Source: Hahella sp. (GTDB lineage: Bacteria > Pseudomonadota > Gammaproteobacteria > Pseudomonadales > Oleiphilaceae). Taken from it: DNA of 64,000 nucleotides. Numbering within the stretch: the stretch's first letter is position 1; each line of letters opens with the position of its first letter. Shown piece by piece: positions 27,056 to 35,062 of the stretch. Under the pieces are notes generated by a model. It was not told where the DNA came from, ran no database searches, and saw nothing but the letters and a program-made list of their open reading frames with translations. The stretch lies in contig JANQMN010000139.1 of NCBI GenBank assembly GCA_028280065.1, positions 1 to 64,000 of the forward strand, given 5' to 3'. A program made the position numbers and the translations under genes.

Positions 27056-27067
27056 TTAACTGCCAAT

Positions 27068-27100
27068 AAAAACAGATGCTTACAGTTGTAAATCTGTTTT
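27068..27100. terminator. Hairpin terminator after the acyl-CoA dehydrogenase gene
   Basis: AAAACAGAT pairs with ATCTGTTTT across a 14-base loop. A or T runs on both sides allow function in either direction. Confidence 0.65.
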
Positions 27101-27268
27101 AACTATCATAATGAGCTAGAAACTACAGGATGCATTGAACTTTGTTAAAATGATCTCCTGTAGTGAGGAAATAAATCGAAAATGTGAATTTGCTACTAAT
27201 TTGTAGGCAAGCAAACAAGGCTAGATTCTTGAGCATAATGGAGTCTACCAACTTGCTTCTGTTCAGCT

Positions 27269-27595
27269 TCAAATGCTCAACGGCAAATAAATCAAGAAGC
27301 TGAACCACACCCCAAGCAAGATAAACAAGCTTACGTTCACCTTTAGCTTTGCCTTGACATCTTTCACCAGGAACTCCTTCACTAAACCTGCTAAGGTCAG
27401 TAAAGCCACCACTATAGAAAACGGCCAGTTCATCATGAAGTCGAACAGCGTTGAGTTCATTAGTGGTGCATGTTCTCCATACATTCCAATACTTAGTTCT
27501 TGGTACTGATCTCTAGAGTTCAGCGCAATCGCTAAGGCCAGCCCAGTCAAAGAAGCACAGAATAAAAAAACGGGAGAAAGTATCTTTAGGAACAT
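27269..27595 (-). CDS. Hypothetical membrane protein, second gene of a two-gene unit
   Basis: A 108-residue protein with three hydrophobic stretches (about 5-25, 55-75 and 86-107): the first may be a signal anchor, the others span the membrane. A central loop contains GMYGEHAPLMNSTLFDFMMNWPFS. I do not recognise a family. It shares one base with the end of the preceding gene (start at 27595), so the two are translationally coupled and probably act together. It lies between the diverged att-like site and attL, so it is likely cargo of an older insertion. Confidence 0.55.
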   Translation of the reverse strand: MFLKILSPVFLFCASLTGLALAIALNSRDQYQELSIGMYGEHAPLMNSTLFDFMMNWPFSIVVALLTLAGLVKEFLVKDVKAKLKVNVSLFILLGVWFSFLIYLPLSI

Positions 27596-28089
27596 TAGTT
27601 CTTCACTCTTGGCATTAGTTTCAATGGGCCAGTGGCTCTTGCTTCAGTGACCAATATACCCAGTTCTGGAACCGGGACATAAGACTTGTCCACATAGGTT
27701 GTGGTATCGCCATTGGTGATTGTGGAGAACTTAACGCTAACACGCCCTGGTTCACCTAATCCTGCAAGCGTTGTCCCGAGTACTTCCACCTGACCAATTT
27801 TGCCACCTAGTAGCGGCCCATTACGGTCATAACTGATCTGCCACATGCCCTCAATATTCTGTAACCAAGGTTGATTCTTGGTCAAAGGAAACCAGTCTGT
27901 TTTGATATGGCTTCCAAGGAACTGGCGCTGCCCTCCACCAAGACTTAAGGCGTCTGTAATAGCGTAAGTGATCGGTATTTGCTTGTAGTCTAGCCTGAAC
28001 TGGATAGTGGCTATCGAAGCGATTGTTAATCCAAAGTCAGTAGAGGGGAAATTGATGCCGAAGCCACCAATGAGAACACGCATTTCCAT
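27595..28089 (-). CDS. Hypothetical beta-rich protein
   Basis: A 164-residue soluble protein without signal peptide or membrane segment. It is rich in beta-forming and glycine residues (LIGGFGINFPSTDFGLTIAS, GPLLGGKIGQVEVLGTTLAGLGEPG). I do not recognise a family. The start has AAGGA 8 bases upstream. It is the first gene of a coupled pair with the membrane protein at 27269. An 18-base palindrome lies 80 bases upstream (28169-28186) and may be its operator. Confidence 0.55.
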   Translation of the reverse strand: MEMRVLIGGFGINFPSTDFGLTIASIATIQFRLDYKQIPITYAITDALSLGGGQRQFLGSHIKTDWFPLTKNQPWLQNIEGMWQISYDRNGPLLGGKIGQVEVLGTTLAGLGEPGRVSVKFSTITNGDTTTYVDKSYVPVPELGILVTEARATGPLKLMPRVKN

Positions 28090-28168
28090 GGTTACGTCCT
28101 TGTTGTGAGTTGAGATGCGATGGTACAGCCTAGACCGGCTAGAATCTGTCAGCTAAAGCTGAAAGTCA

Positions 28169-28186
28169 TGTAAGAGATCTCTTACA
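28169..28186. promoter_or_regulatory. 18-base perfect palindrome TGTAAGAGATCTCTTACA
   Basis: Perfectly self-complementary. A near copy (15 of 18 matches) lies at 36495-36512 inside the island, and a related one lies at 25023-25040. The position upstream of the leftward gene pair ending at 27269 suggests an operator. Confidence 0.55.
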
Positions 28187-28855
28187 AGCCTTAGTTCTCC
28201 TTTAAAGTCCTATTGAGTTTCTTTAATCCTATGGTTGGCTTACGAGTCAAGTCTTCCATATCCAAGCCAGCATAGTCTGCGAATTGCTAGTATTATAAAT
28301 GGCGCTGGAGCAATCAGGAGGCTGACGACCTTTGGTTGCGTCACAGGGGACAATTGCGACGAACTCTTCTTCATTCAAAATTCAAAACCTAACCTAGCAA
28401 TTCGCCAACTAGGACAAATTCCTTTGCCAGTTTCTGGTAAGCTCGATACTTGCGCATCTCTTGGGAACATACCTCGAACATTCGCACCGGCTAGGTTAGC
28501 GATAGGGTATCTACTGTTCATTCCAAGGTTCCGGTTTTTCTCGAACGCGATCAGTCCATTAGCGAATGCTTCAATGAGATTGTCGGTGTTCATGAAGGCG
28601 CTTCAATTCAGCAACTGGATGCTGAACAACTGGCTTAAAACTACCGCCAAAATAAGAAAAAAGTGCGAAAGATTATTTACACTACTACCAACATGACAAA
28701 TGCGGTACAAATAGATCCCAGCCTATTTATTTTATTAATCGACTCATTATTGGCGTTCTGGTTATTGAGAGGCGGTAAAACGCAAAAAGGTCGCTAGTAT
28801 GGGTGCACAGGATTGTGAGGGTTAGAAGAGTGAATATTTGAATATATTAGAGAGG

Positions 28856-28870
28856 TTGGTGCCCGGGGCC
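28856..28870. mobile_element. attL of the tRNA-Leu island (15-base core)
   Basis: TTGGTGCCCGGGGCC is identical to 37803-37817, the 3' end of tRNA-Leu(TAA) read on the plus strand. It is therefore the displaced copy of the tRNA end left by site-specific integration, and marks the left edge of an island of about 9 kb. Confidence 0.88.
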
Positions 28871-29008
28871 TGCATACTTTCAGCGTTATATAGCGTTGGT
28901 CTATATCTAAATATTTCCCTTATGTATTAATAGTATAGAACTTTCCCCCGATTTTCTTGTTGTCTAGTGTTGGTTGCGATAGGCTCTCAATTATCTATTT
29001 ATGGCGGG

Positions 29009-30259
29009 ATGAATGGCGGAATGCCGAAACGTGCCCTAGAGCTAACAGCCCAACAAGTAAAAACCCTGAATAAGCCGGGCCAACACTCAGTCGGTGGAAT
29101 CGCAGGACTGAAGATGCAAATCAGTGATTCCGGGGCCAAGAGTTGGGTACTCCGCACCGTTATGGGGGTTAGGAGGCGAGAGATCGGGTTAGGTGCCTAT
29201 CCTGAAGTCAGTATGGCCATGGCAAGGGAGCTGGCCAGGGAGATAAAACAGAAGATCAAACAAGGGATTGACCCCGTTGCCGAACGTCAGGCAATCCGGC
29301 AAAAGTTAATATCCGAACAAGTTAGACAAGTCACGTTCAGGCAGGTTGCCGAACAATTCATCGAGAAGAAAACGCAAGAATTTAAAGAAACCAGCCGTGC
29401 TAAGCAGCGTCAACGATTGGCCAATAGTCTTGAAAACTACGCATTCCCCCTGATTGGATCGTTGCCGGTAGGCAATATTGAGCGCGAACACATCCTGCAA
29501 GTGCTAGAGCCGATTTGGGAAAGTAAATCCCCAACAGCCGAACGGCTGAGAAACAATCTTGAGCGCATTCTGGACCTAGCAGAAGTAAAGGGACTACGCA
29601 CCGGGATGAACCCGGCCAGATGGAAGGGCAACCTATCTCATATTCTCCCAATGCCTTCTAAAGTTTCCAAGGTTGAACACATGGAAGCCTTACCGGTAGA
29701 GGATGTGCCAGCTTTCATGGAAAAACTGCGAAAACTCAACACCACATCGGCTTTAGCTTTACGGTTTGCCGTTCTCACCTGTGCCCGATCTAGTGAAATT
29801 AGGTGGGCAGTGTGGTCGGAAATGGATGTAGACAAGCGCTTATGGACAATACCAGTGGAGCGCATGAAGGCCGGTAAAAAGCACACTATTCCACTGTGTG
29901 ACGAAGCCGTTGAACTTCTAAAGCAATTCAAACCGGACAGGGCAGAAGGTTTGGTTTTTTTGAATATCAATAAACGGTTGTCTGAAAATGCCATGTTAGC
30001 CGTGTTAAAAAAGACCATGAAGCTTGATATCACTCAGCATGGTTTCCGCTCTACCTTCAAAGATTGGGCGAGAACTCATACCCGCTACCCAGACGAAGCC
30101 AGCGAGCTAGCCCTGGCGCATGTTCACGACGATAAAACCCGGGCTGCTTATGCACGGGATGAGCTTCTTGATACGCGCCGCAAGATGATGACGGATTGGG
30201 GCGAGTACTGCCTACACGGTAAGAAGGAGACCGGAAAGGTTATCGAGTTAAAAGCGTGA
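29009..30259 (+). CDS. int: P4-type tyrosine integrase
   Basis: A 416-residue site-specific recombinase with an N-terminal arm-binding domain (DUF4102-type, GLKMQISDSGAKSWVLRTVMGVRRREIGLGAYPEVSMAMARELA), a core-binding domain (about 105-220) and the catalytic domain. Catalytic residues are visible: Arg260 in TCARSSEIRW, His344 and Arg347 in QHGFRSTF, His371 in LALAHVH, and the nucleophile Tyr381 in RAAYARDEL. It should recombine the 15-base core at tRNA-Leu. It lies about 140 bases inside attL. The start is uncertain between ATG at 29009 and ATG at 29021 (MPKRALELT). An inverted repeat with GGTAG/CTACC (30256-30290) follows the stop. Confidence 0.93.
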   Translation: MNGGMPKRALELTAQQVKTLNKPGQHSVGGIAGLKMQISDSGAKSWVLRTVMGVRRREIGLGAYPEVSMAMARELAREIKQKIKQGIDPVAERQAIRQKLISEQVRQVTFRQVAEQFIEKKTQEFKETSRAKQRQRLANSLENYAFPLIGSLPVGNIEREHILQVLEPIWESKSPTAERLRNNLERILDLAEVKGLRTGMNPARWKGNLSHILPMPSKVSKVEHMEALPVEDVPAFMEKLRKLNTTSALALRFAVLTCARSSEIRWAVWSEMDVDKRLWTIPVERMKAGKKHTIPLCDEAVELLKQFKPDRAEGLVFLNINKRLSENAMLAVLKKTMKLDITQHGFRSTFKDWARTHTRYPDEASELALAHVHDDKTRAAYARDELLDTRRKMMTDWGEYCLHGKKETGKVIELKA

Positions 30260-30321
30260 TCCTCGGTAGTTGGCGCTACCAGGGATCACTTACCAAAACC
30301 ACCTGACAGAGAGGTGACATC

Positions 30322-30528
30322 ATGGCTGATACAAGTGTATCAATATCGGAAGCGCAAACCCAAATGGGGCATCTGTTGAAAATCGAGGGCTGTCTACTTA
30401 GCATTCAAAAGTTAAATAGAACGGATATAGAACCTTCAGAGCAAGTTGAGCTTGAAGCCCTTACTGAATATGCAATGAAGCACTTTTGTCTTATTTCTGA
30501 ATGGCTAGAAGAAAAGGGAGGTGTCTAG
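30322..30528 (+). CDS. Small island protein of unknown function
   Basis: A 68-residue acidic, helical protein (AQTQMGHLLKIEGCLLSIQKLNRTDIEPSEQVELEALTEYAMKHFCLISEWLEEKGG). GAGAGGTGAC before the ATG gives a good ribosome binding site. No signal or membrane segment. It is followed almost at once by another small gene (start 30531), so the two form a small operon. The family is not recognised. Confidence 0.6.
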   Translation: MADTSVSISEAQTQMGHLLKIEGCLLSIQKLNRTDIEPSEQVELEALTEYAMKHFCLISEWLEEKGGV

Positions 30529-30530
30529 CT

Positions 30531-30800
30531 ATGGAAAACCAGTCCGACAACCAACACCTTTGCCACCTAGAAGATCAATCCACATTTATCAATCCGAATG
30601 CTAGCAGAAGCGATCTGGCAGAAAGCATCGTTTTACGCCTGACTCAGCTTGAGGAACTACTTGCTGACTTTATTTGTACTGATTTGACCCAGCTACAGTT
30701 AAGTTCTTCATTGTTGGAGCTTATTCAGTGCCGGGTTTCGGAGACTAAAAACCTGTTCAATGCTCACTCAGAGAAAGTAGAAAAAGAGCTAAAAAACTAA
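30531..30800 (+). CDS. Small island protein of unknown function
   Basis: An 89-residue acidic protein with a polar N-terminus and two predicted helices (DLAESIVLRLTQLEELLADFI and LSSSLLELIQCRVSETKNLFNAH). I choose the ATG at 30531 because GGAGGTG precedes it; that start is 3 bases after the stop of the upstream gene. A region with paired ACCAGCC and GGCTGGT arms (about 30810-30865) follows, possibly a structured mRNA end. The family is not recognised. Confidence 0.6.
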   Translation: MENQSDNQHLCHLEDQSTFINPNASRSDLAESIVLRLTQLEELLADFICTDLTQLQLSSSLLELIQCRVSETKNLFNAHSEKVEKELKN

Positions 30801-30901
30801 CTTCGAATCGACCAGCCTAGGGTAGCTCCCGAAAGGCCGGAAACCTTCACCGGCTTGGCTGGTTATCTTCTTTGAGGGGATCGCTTGAAGGAGCGTTTAA
30901 T

Positions 30902-31546
30902 ATGGATAAATCTTCATTTGAGCCATTGTATGATGCTTTAGAAAAATATTTTGATAAACCTTTTGAAGAGTTGCCTACTGAGCTTCAACAGCGAGTCAAA
31001 GATGAGTTTATAGGGAAATGGGATCTGTGGACACCAGCGGATAGGAGATCTCAGGCAACATGGTCGGATTGCCAAAATGATCCCGATCCCGAAAACCAAA
31101 AGTTGATGCAACAGGGATTTGACTTTGAAATCCGTTTGCAATGGTTACAAGAGGAGCTTATTGGTATGGAACTGCAAAAACCCCCACACGATAAGCAAAC
31201 GGAATTAAAATTGTGGGAGGAGAGGCAGAAAAGATATGTTCAAGAACGGGCAGAAATTCAAGAGAAGCTTCGTAGCATCATACGGTCAGAACAAAATGAA
31301 CTACCTATGAAGGTTAACAAGTCTGTTGGGTCTCAACTCAATTCTATTAGAGACTGGGTGCTAAGGGCCCGAAATCTGGCGGACGAATGTCGCAAAAAGA
31401 ACAGCAGACTTTCTCAACTGAAAATTGCAGAGAAAATTGCTCCTGTTTTAGAGAAAGATGGTTATCTCAACCAAAACGGCCATCCTTTCAAAGCTGAGAC
31501 AATAAAAAAGCAAGCACTAAGTGGTTACTTATCTCGAAGAAAATAG
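30902..31546 (+). CDS. Hypothetical coiled-coil-rich island protein
   Basis: A 214-residue soluble protein, highly charged. The N-terminal half (FEPLYDALEKYFDKPFEELPTELQQRVKDEF) includes a Trp-rich patch (KWDLWTPADRRSQATW). The middle holds a long Glu/Gln/Lys/Arg helix (about 85-140), and the basic C-terminus (KKNSRLSQLKIAEKIAPVLEKDGYLNQNGHPFKAETIKKQALSGYLSRRK) looks like a DNA-binding helix-turn-helix of the kind that reads a domain with resistance to phage or plasmid context. The start at 30902 has GGAG 8 bases upstream. The function is not known. Such proteins are frequent in integrase-bearing islands. Confidence 0.6.
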   Translation: MDKSSFEPLYDALEKYFDKPFEELPTELQQRVKDEFIGKWDLWTPADRRSQATWSDCQNDPDPENQKLMQQGFDFEIRLQWLQEELIGMELQKPPHDKQTELKLWEERQKRYVQERAEIQEKLRSIIRSEQNELPMKVNKSVGSQLNSIRDWVLRARNLADECRKKNSRLSQLKIAEKIAPVLEKDGYLNQNGHPFKAETIKKQALSGYLSRRK

Positions 31547-31747
31547 GGCGTTGCCCCAGATGCCCTAACTTGCCCTAAGTAAATTTCAATATTAATCAAT
31601 TGGATAGCAAGATTTTTATTGCTATTCACTTTTACTTGCATGCCCTCTATGCCCTGTTTGAATACCAACTTGTATCGATGAAAACATACAAGTATGGGTT
31701 TGAAGCGGAAGCAACCTATACCAACTAATTTTCGGCATAGGTGATCT
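31547..31747. other. Intergenic stretch with TGCCCT repeats and an inverted repeat
   Basis: TGCCCT occurs four times in two clusters (about 31560-31580 and 31640-31660). ACTTGTAT (31668-31675) and ATACAAGT (31686-31693) form an 8-base inverted repeat across a 10-base spacer, 55 bases before the AlpA-like gene. It could be an operator for that regulator or part of an origin or attachment arm region. Confidence 0.4.
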
Positions 31748-31978
31748 ATGAAAAGTAAAAACCAAATTGATGAAACTCAACTTATCAAATCTCTAAAGGA
31801 AGGGTCCCGCCTTCAATACTCCACATCAGAAACAGCGTTTTTCCTTCAGCTACGGGAAGACACGTTGAGGGCTTGGGCATGTTTCGGGAAAGGTCCCATC
31901 AAGCCTCGCAAGATTGGAAATCGGCTTGCCTGGATGGCTTGCGACATTCGCCAATTAATGGGAATGGAGGCTGCCTGA
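31748..31978 (+). CDS. AlpA/excisionase-like helix-turn-helix protein
   Basis: A 76-residue DNA-binding protein with a MerR/AlpA-type winged helix: YSTSETAFFLQLREDTLRAWACFGKGPIKPRKIGNRLAWMACDIRQLMG. The pattern of a helix-turn-helix followed by a beta-wing that places ARG/LYS next to GNRL is typical. Members regulate integrase or act as excision directionality factors in islands like this one. AGGTG lies 6 bases before the ATG. It ends 1 base before the next gene, so the two are coupled. Confidence 0.75.
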   Translation: MKSKNQIDETQLIKSLKEGSRLQYSTSETAFFLQLREDTLRAWACFGKGPIKPRKIGNRLAWMACDIRQLMGMEAA

Positions 31979-31979
31979 A

Positions 31980-32297
31980 ATGACTGATAAAAGACAGGCC
32001 CCCGAAGAGGCCCAGAAGAAAAGCTTAGACAACTCCACTGTAGCGCAACTATCACGCTTGCTCAAGGCTCTCAGAGAGGCGGGGGCTCAGGGTATTACTA
32101 CAATTCAAGCACGGGAGAAGCTGGATGTAATGATGCCTGCAGCTCGGGTTCATGAGCTACGTCATACTGAAGGTTTTAACATACAAACCATTTGGCAAAC
32201 TTCAGAAAATGCCCAAGGCCATAAGCACCGAAATGCTCGTTATGTGTTAATGCCAGGTGTTTATAAGTCTGATTACAGGAAGGTGGCCAATGGGTAG
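31980..32297 (+). CDS. Helix-turn-helix protein
   Basis: A 105-residue protein. The central part (STVAQLSRLLKALREAGAQGITTIQAREKLDVMMPAARVHELRHTEGFNIQT) matches the winged helix domain found in many phage and island proteins, where the recognition helix contains PAARVHELR. The C-terminus (HKHRNARYVLMPG) completes the wing. It probably binds DNA. It starts 1 base after the upstream regulator gene and overlaps the next start at 32290. Confidence 0.72.
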   Translation: MTDKRQAPEEAQKKSLDNSTVAQLSRLLKALREAGAQGITTIQAREKLDVMMPAARVHELRHTEGFNIQTIWQTSENAQGHKHRNARYVLMPGVYKSDYRKVANG

Positions 32298-32601
32298 TTT
32301 CGAAATTCCCATCAATGACCAATACAGGGTTGAGCTGGATCGAAACTCTTGGGCAGTTTCAAAATGCAAACCCAGAAAAGACGGGAAGAAAGTTTGGCAA
32401 CAGTGTGCATGGTGCAAAACATTGCAGCAGGCGGCGGAGTACGTGCGGGAACGGCTTTTATTTGAAACTGAGGCCAATGATGCGAATGAAATTATCAATG
32501 CTGTCTCCGCCTCTACCGAGCTTATAGCAATGGCTATCCGTGAAGCTGAGATACCTAACTCTTGGAAATCTGCACAAGCTTTGAATGGTTGTGTTGAATA
32601 G
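32290..32601 (+). CDS. Hypothetical island protein
   Basis: A 103-residue soluble protein (MGSFEIPINDQYRVELDRNSWAVSKCKPRKDGKKVWQQCAWCKTLQQAAEYV...). The N-terminal half carries an IxxxYxVExDxxxW pattern and CxW-C cysteines, and the second half is helical. I choose the ATG at 32290 because GGAAGG lies 9 bases upstream; it overlaps the end of the previous gene by 8 bases. I recall similar unannotated proteins beside replication-like genes in integrative elements, but cannot name the family. Confidence 0.6.
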   Translation: MGSFEIPINDQYRVELDRNSWAVSKCKPRKDGKKVWQQCAWCKTLQQAAEYVRERLLFETEANDANEIINAVSASTELIAMAIREAEIPNSWKSAQALNGCVE

Positions 32602-32609
32602 GGGGCTTT

Positions 32610-33020
32610 ATGGCTGTAACTCGCCAAAAAGCAAAAGGCCGCAAGGATGCCGGCAACTTTGCTGCACTCCCGCATAGAATAATGGAATCGAGTAATTACA
32701 TCCGGCTAAGTAGCCATGCGATCCGACTACTGATGGAGATATTGAAACAATATAACGGTCACAACAACGGTGATCTCTGCGTTACATGGAAATGGATGCA
32801 CGATAGGGGGTTTAGGTCGCCAAGTACTTTGGACAGGTCCATTAAGGAGCTTGCCCACTATGGTCTGATCATGCTTACTCGGCAGGGTGGGCGGCATAAG
32901 CCTAATTTGTATGCACTTACTTGGCAGGCTATTGATGAATGTAAGGGAAAGCTAGAAGTGAGCGCAACCAGACAACCACCAGGTCAGTGGAAAGAGGAAA
33001 AATCGGATTTTAAGGCATGA
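32610..33020 (+). CDS. Winged helix replication-like protein
   Basis: A 136-residue protein with a winged-helix core: IRLSSHAIRLLMEILKQYNGHNNGDLCVTWKWMHDRGFRSPSTLDRSIKELAHYGLIMLTRQGGRHKPNLYALTWQAIDEC. This is the pattern of phage and plasmid replication-initiation-type DNA-binding proteins. The C-terminal tail is short and basic. Four copies of a 19-20 base repeat begin 16 bases after its stop codon, the usual layout for an initiator and its iterons. The role in replication is inferred. Confidence 0.68.
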   Translation: MAVTRQKAKGRKDAGNFAALPHRIMESSNYIRLSSHAIRLLMEILKQYNGHNNGDLCVTWKWMHDRGFRSPSTLDRSIKELAHYGLIMLTRQGGRHKPNLYALTWQAIDECKGKLEVSATRQPPGQWKEEKSDFKA

Positions 33021-33035
33021 TCAAAATTAATTTCG

Positions 33036-33171
33036 GTACTCCTTATGCGTATTAATGTACTCCCTATGTGTATTAATTGTCTAAAAAATGGTCTAAAAAT
33101 AGAGGGTTTGTAGTCCGTATGTGTATTAGTCAGAGCATTTTTCAGCCTTTTTGTACTCCGTATGTGTACAC
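33036..33171. repeat. Four iteron-like direct repeats
   Basis: Copies of GTACTCCnTATGTGTATTA occur at 33036-33055, 33057-33076, 33110-33129 and 33153-33171, all in the same orientation, with 1-5 mismatches. They lie directly after a winged-helix gene. Two copies are adjacent and the other two are 53 and 43 bases further on. Spacing by full helical turns is only approximate. A replication origin or a regulator-binding array is likely. Confidence 0.65.
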
Positions 33172-33329
33172 CTTTATAGATATACCAAGGGCTTTTGGTC
33201 TTAAAGATTTATTCGGGGTCAGTAGAGAACACAAAATAACTCAATTTTCCCTGTTGCAATTAGGTCGGAACACGAATTTGGCCGAAGGTTACAAACTATA
33301 TTTCGCACAAAAAATATTGGAGAACAATT

Positions 33330-33911
33330 ATGGCTAGAGGCTACCACATGGGTCATGCGCAGTTTAGGCGATACATTGATGGGCAGCCCAGGATAAAAGC
33401 AACGGACTGCAAGAGCCTTTACAACTCCGATGTTGGAGCACAGGGTTATTTTACCTGGCCGGGTGGTCGACAAGTCTATTACAAAGTCAGGCATGCCGAA
33501 GGCTGGGATCGAGTGGCAGAGTTTAGTTACAAGGGTGTAAAGACCCCTGCTCCCATCCTTAAAACGAAACAGTATTTAGGTGAAAGATACTGGCTTGTCT
33601 GCGGGGCTTGCCTAAAACGACGTACAGCACTCTACTTCAATTTCTACAATCAGATTATTTGCCGGGAGTGTGCCGGATTGCACTACGCTTGCCAAAGCGA
33701 ACGGCCTGCTGTGAGGATCGAAAGGAAGATACGAAAGAAGCGCTTAAAGCTGTGGGGCCCAGGTCAGAGCCTACTTGATTCCAGTCAACGTTATTCCAAG
33801 CCTAAGTGGAAACGCTGGCATACTTTCGAGAAAGAGAAACAGGAAGTTGCAAGGCTGGAGTATCAATGGATTGAGATGCTTAGAGAGTCGGATTTTGGGC
33901 TATTCTTTTGA
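33330..33911 (+). CDS. Zinc-ribbon island protein
   Basis: A 193-residue protein. The N-terminal third (MARGYHMGHAQFRRYIDG) is of a type seen in mobile-element proteins. A central zinc ribbon follows with CGAC and CREC pairs around a beta hairpin (YWLVCGACLKRRTALYFNFYNQIICRECAGLHYACQSE), then a basic helical C-terminus (RIERKIRKKRLKLWG...). I know it as a widespread uncharacterised family in integrative elements and prophages of proteobacteria; binding to nucleic acid is likely from the ribbon and basic tail. The start ATG has GGAG about 8 bases upstream. Confidence 0.72.
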   Translation: MARGYHMGHAQFRRYIDGQPRIKATDCKSLYNSDVGAQGYFTWPGGRQVYYKVRHAEGWDRVAEFSYKGVKTPAPILKTKQYLGERYWLVCGACLKRRTALYFNFYNQIICRECAGLHYACQSERPAVRIERKIRKKRLKLWGPGQSLLDSSQRYSKPKWKRWHTFEKEKQEVARLEYQWIEMLRESDFGLFF

Positions 33912-33992
33912 AGTCTAAGTTGAGTTTGCCCTGAATCGAGTGTTTAGCACGCTTTTCAGGGGAAGTGGCTAAACCATCAGTAAAGAAAAAAC

Positions 33993-34376
33993 ATGAAAAG
34001 ACTTTGTCAAATAACTCTGCTCATACTGTACGGTACCTGTTCGTTCGCAGAGGTTGACCCATTTTCTGAAATGGCAAGAACCAATCTTCCACAACTTCTA
34101 AAAATTATGGCTGCGGAATATCACAATAAAGTACCCATTGAAACCTCGGATTTGACCATCATTGACGCCATAGCGATTGATCGACACTTAACACTTATAG
34201 CTGTTTTAAAAACCTCGCATCAGAAAACTCCAAATAGGATGGCTCTAGTTAGTTACATATGTTCTTCAACCACCTTAAGCACCATTATCAAAAGCGGAGG
34301 CACATGGAGTTATCAGTATTTGAACGAATCTGGCATGAAGATTAGTGAATTGTCAGTTTATCCTGGGGATTGTTAA
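33993..34376 (+). CDS. Exported small protein
   Basis: A 127-residue protein with a signal peptide (MKRLCQITLLILYGTCSFAEV), so it should be periplasmic. The mature part is mixed alpha/beta with cysteines in SYICSS and at the C-terminus (PGDC). These may form a disulfide. I do not recognise a family. It precedes the PrtN-like gene, 76 bases apart. The context with a colicin-like gene leaves open a role in immunity or release, but nothing in the sequence shows it. Confidence 0.55.
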   Translation: MKRLCQITLLILYGTCSFAEVDPFSEMARTNLPQLLKIMAAEYHNKVPIETSDLTIIDAIAIDRHLTLIAVLKTSHQKTPNRMALVSYICSSTTLSTIIKSGGTWSYQYLNESGMKISELSVYPGDC

Positions 34377-34452
34377 GAGGTTTTAGGGTAAACCCTGTGG
34401 TGTTCTGGAAATAAGATAATCGACAAATTCTTGTGAGAATTGAAGGCATCTA

Positions 34453-34725
34453 ATGAACACAGTATTTCTGCTATTAGCAGAATTTGAAACCGGGCAAATT
34501 CCTTTACGCAATATAGCTGTGAAGTTTCTAGGTATGTCAGAGAAGGAGGCTAAACGCCGTGCTGGTTCGCAGAACTTGCCTTTTCCTGTGTACCGCGGTA
34601 GTGAATCTCAAAAAGGTGAATGGTTAGTGCACGCCCAGGATCTAGCCACCTTCATTGACACACAGAGAGCCAAAGCGACCGAGATATGGAAAAAACTCAA
34701 CCAAGCACCTAATCGCCTGCGGTAG
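34453..34725 (+). CDS. prtN: PrtN-family pyocin activator
   Basis: A 90-residue DNA-binding protein of the PrtN family: the start MNTVFLLLAEFETGQIPLRNIAVKFLG, a helix-turn-helix part, LPFPVYRGSESQKGEWLVHAQDLATFIDTQRAKA. In Pseudomonas aeruginosa PrtN activates pyocin genes after RecA-mediated loss of PrtR, linking DNA damage to bacteriocin production. Here it precedes a colicin-like gene with a LexA-like box by 130 bases, which fits that theme. A PrtR repressor is not seen in this window. Confidence 0.78.
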   Translation: MNTVFLLLAEFETGQIPLRNIAVKFLGMSEKEAKRRAGSQNLPFPVYRGSESQKGEWLVHAQDLATFIDTQRAKATEIWKKLNQAPNRLR

Positions 34726-34821
34726 GAATAATTTTTTCAAAACCACTACTTTTCCGAAAAAGTTGTTCATGCAACTTCGGGCAGTTGCTCAAATAGAGTT
34801 GTGTCAATACAATTAGGTTGG

Positions 34822-34837
34822 CTGTACATATATACAA
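34822..34837 (+). promoter_or_regulatory. LexA-like SOS box
   Basis: CTGTACATATATACAA fits the LexA consensus CTGT-N8-ACAG with one mismatch at the last base and an AT-rich centre. It lies 18 bases before the ATG of the colicin-like gene and overlaps its promoter region. Confidence 0.65.
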
Positions 34838-34855
34838 TATTTTCGGGGGTTTGTA

Positions 34856-35062
34856 ATGGGCTGGAATGACGACGGGTCGCATGGTAACCATAGCCAAAAT
34901 TCTGATGGTTCCGGACGAGGCGGCAAAGGCCATGGCAATGACAATGATAATGGCCGAGATAATGATGATCGGAGTCCCGGCTTAGGAGAAATGCCGGATA
35001 ACATTGCTGATTTATCGCATCAGCGGAACACAGATGATGGTCGCGGTACTGGTGGTCGATGA
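34856..35062 (+). CDS. Colicin-like N-terminal fragment (first frame)
   Basis: A 68-residue frame opened by ATG with GGGGG 8 bases upstream. It is very rich in Gly, Asn, Asp, His and Ser (MGWNDDGSHGNHSQ, GRGGKGHGNDNDNG), the composition of the disordered translocation segment at the start of group A colicins and S-type pyocins. The end reads LGEMPDNIADLSHQRNTDD. A LexA-like box lies just upstream. The frame stops at 35062, but a homologous LGxGEMPDxIxD motif continues in another frame at 35004-35612, so this is likely the first part of a broken or frameshifted gene. Confidence 0.55.
   Translation: MGWNDDGSHGNHSQNSDGSGRGGKGHGNDNDNGRDNDDRSPGLGEMPDNIADLSHQRNTDDGRGTGGR

Larger units (their letters stand above)
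28090..29008. other. Long non-coding or weakly coding stretch left of the integrase
   Basis: About 900 bases without a convincing gene. It holds a palindrome (28169-28186), the attL core (28856-28870) and two small adjacent minus-strand frames. These are 28375-28593 (72 residues) and 28240-28374 (44 residues), where the stop of the first directly abuts the ATG of the second. An opposing plus-strand frame (28235-28696) covers the same DNA. None has a good ribosome binding site or a family I recognise; a decayed gene is possible. Confidence 0.4.

Noticed and set aside
27123-27308. 61-residue minus-strand frame after the membrane protein gene
   Set aside because: It overlaps the end of the gene at 27269 by 40 bases, has no start signal and lies across a non-coding stretch.
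28235-28696. 153-residue plus-strand frame
   Set aside because: It has no ribosome binding site, overlaps opposing frames and contains no recognisable domain, so it was treated as non-coding or decayed DNA.
33077-33337. 86-residue frame across the iteron-like repeats
   Set aside because: It runs through the repeat array, has no ribosome binding site and ends inside the start of the zinc-ribbon gene.
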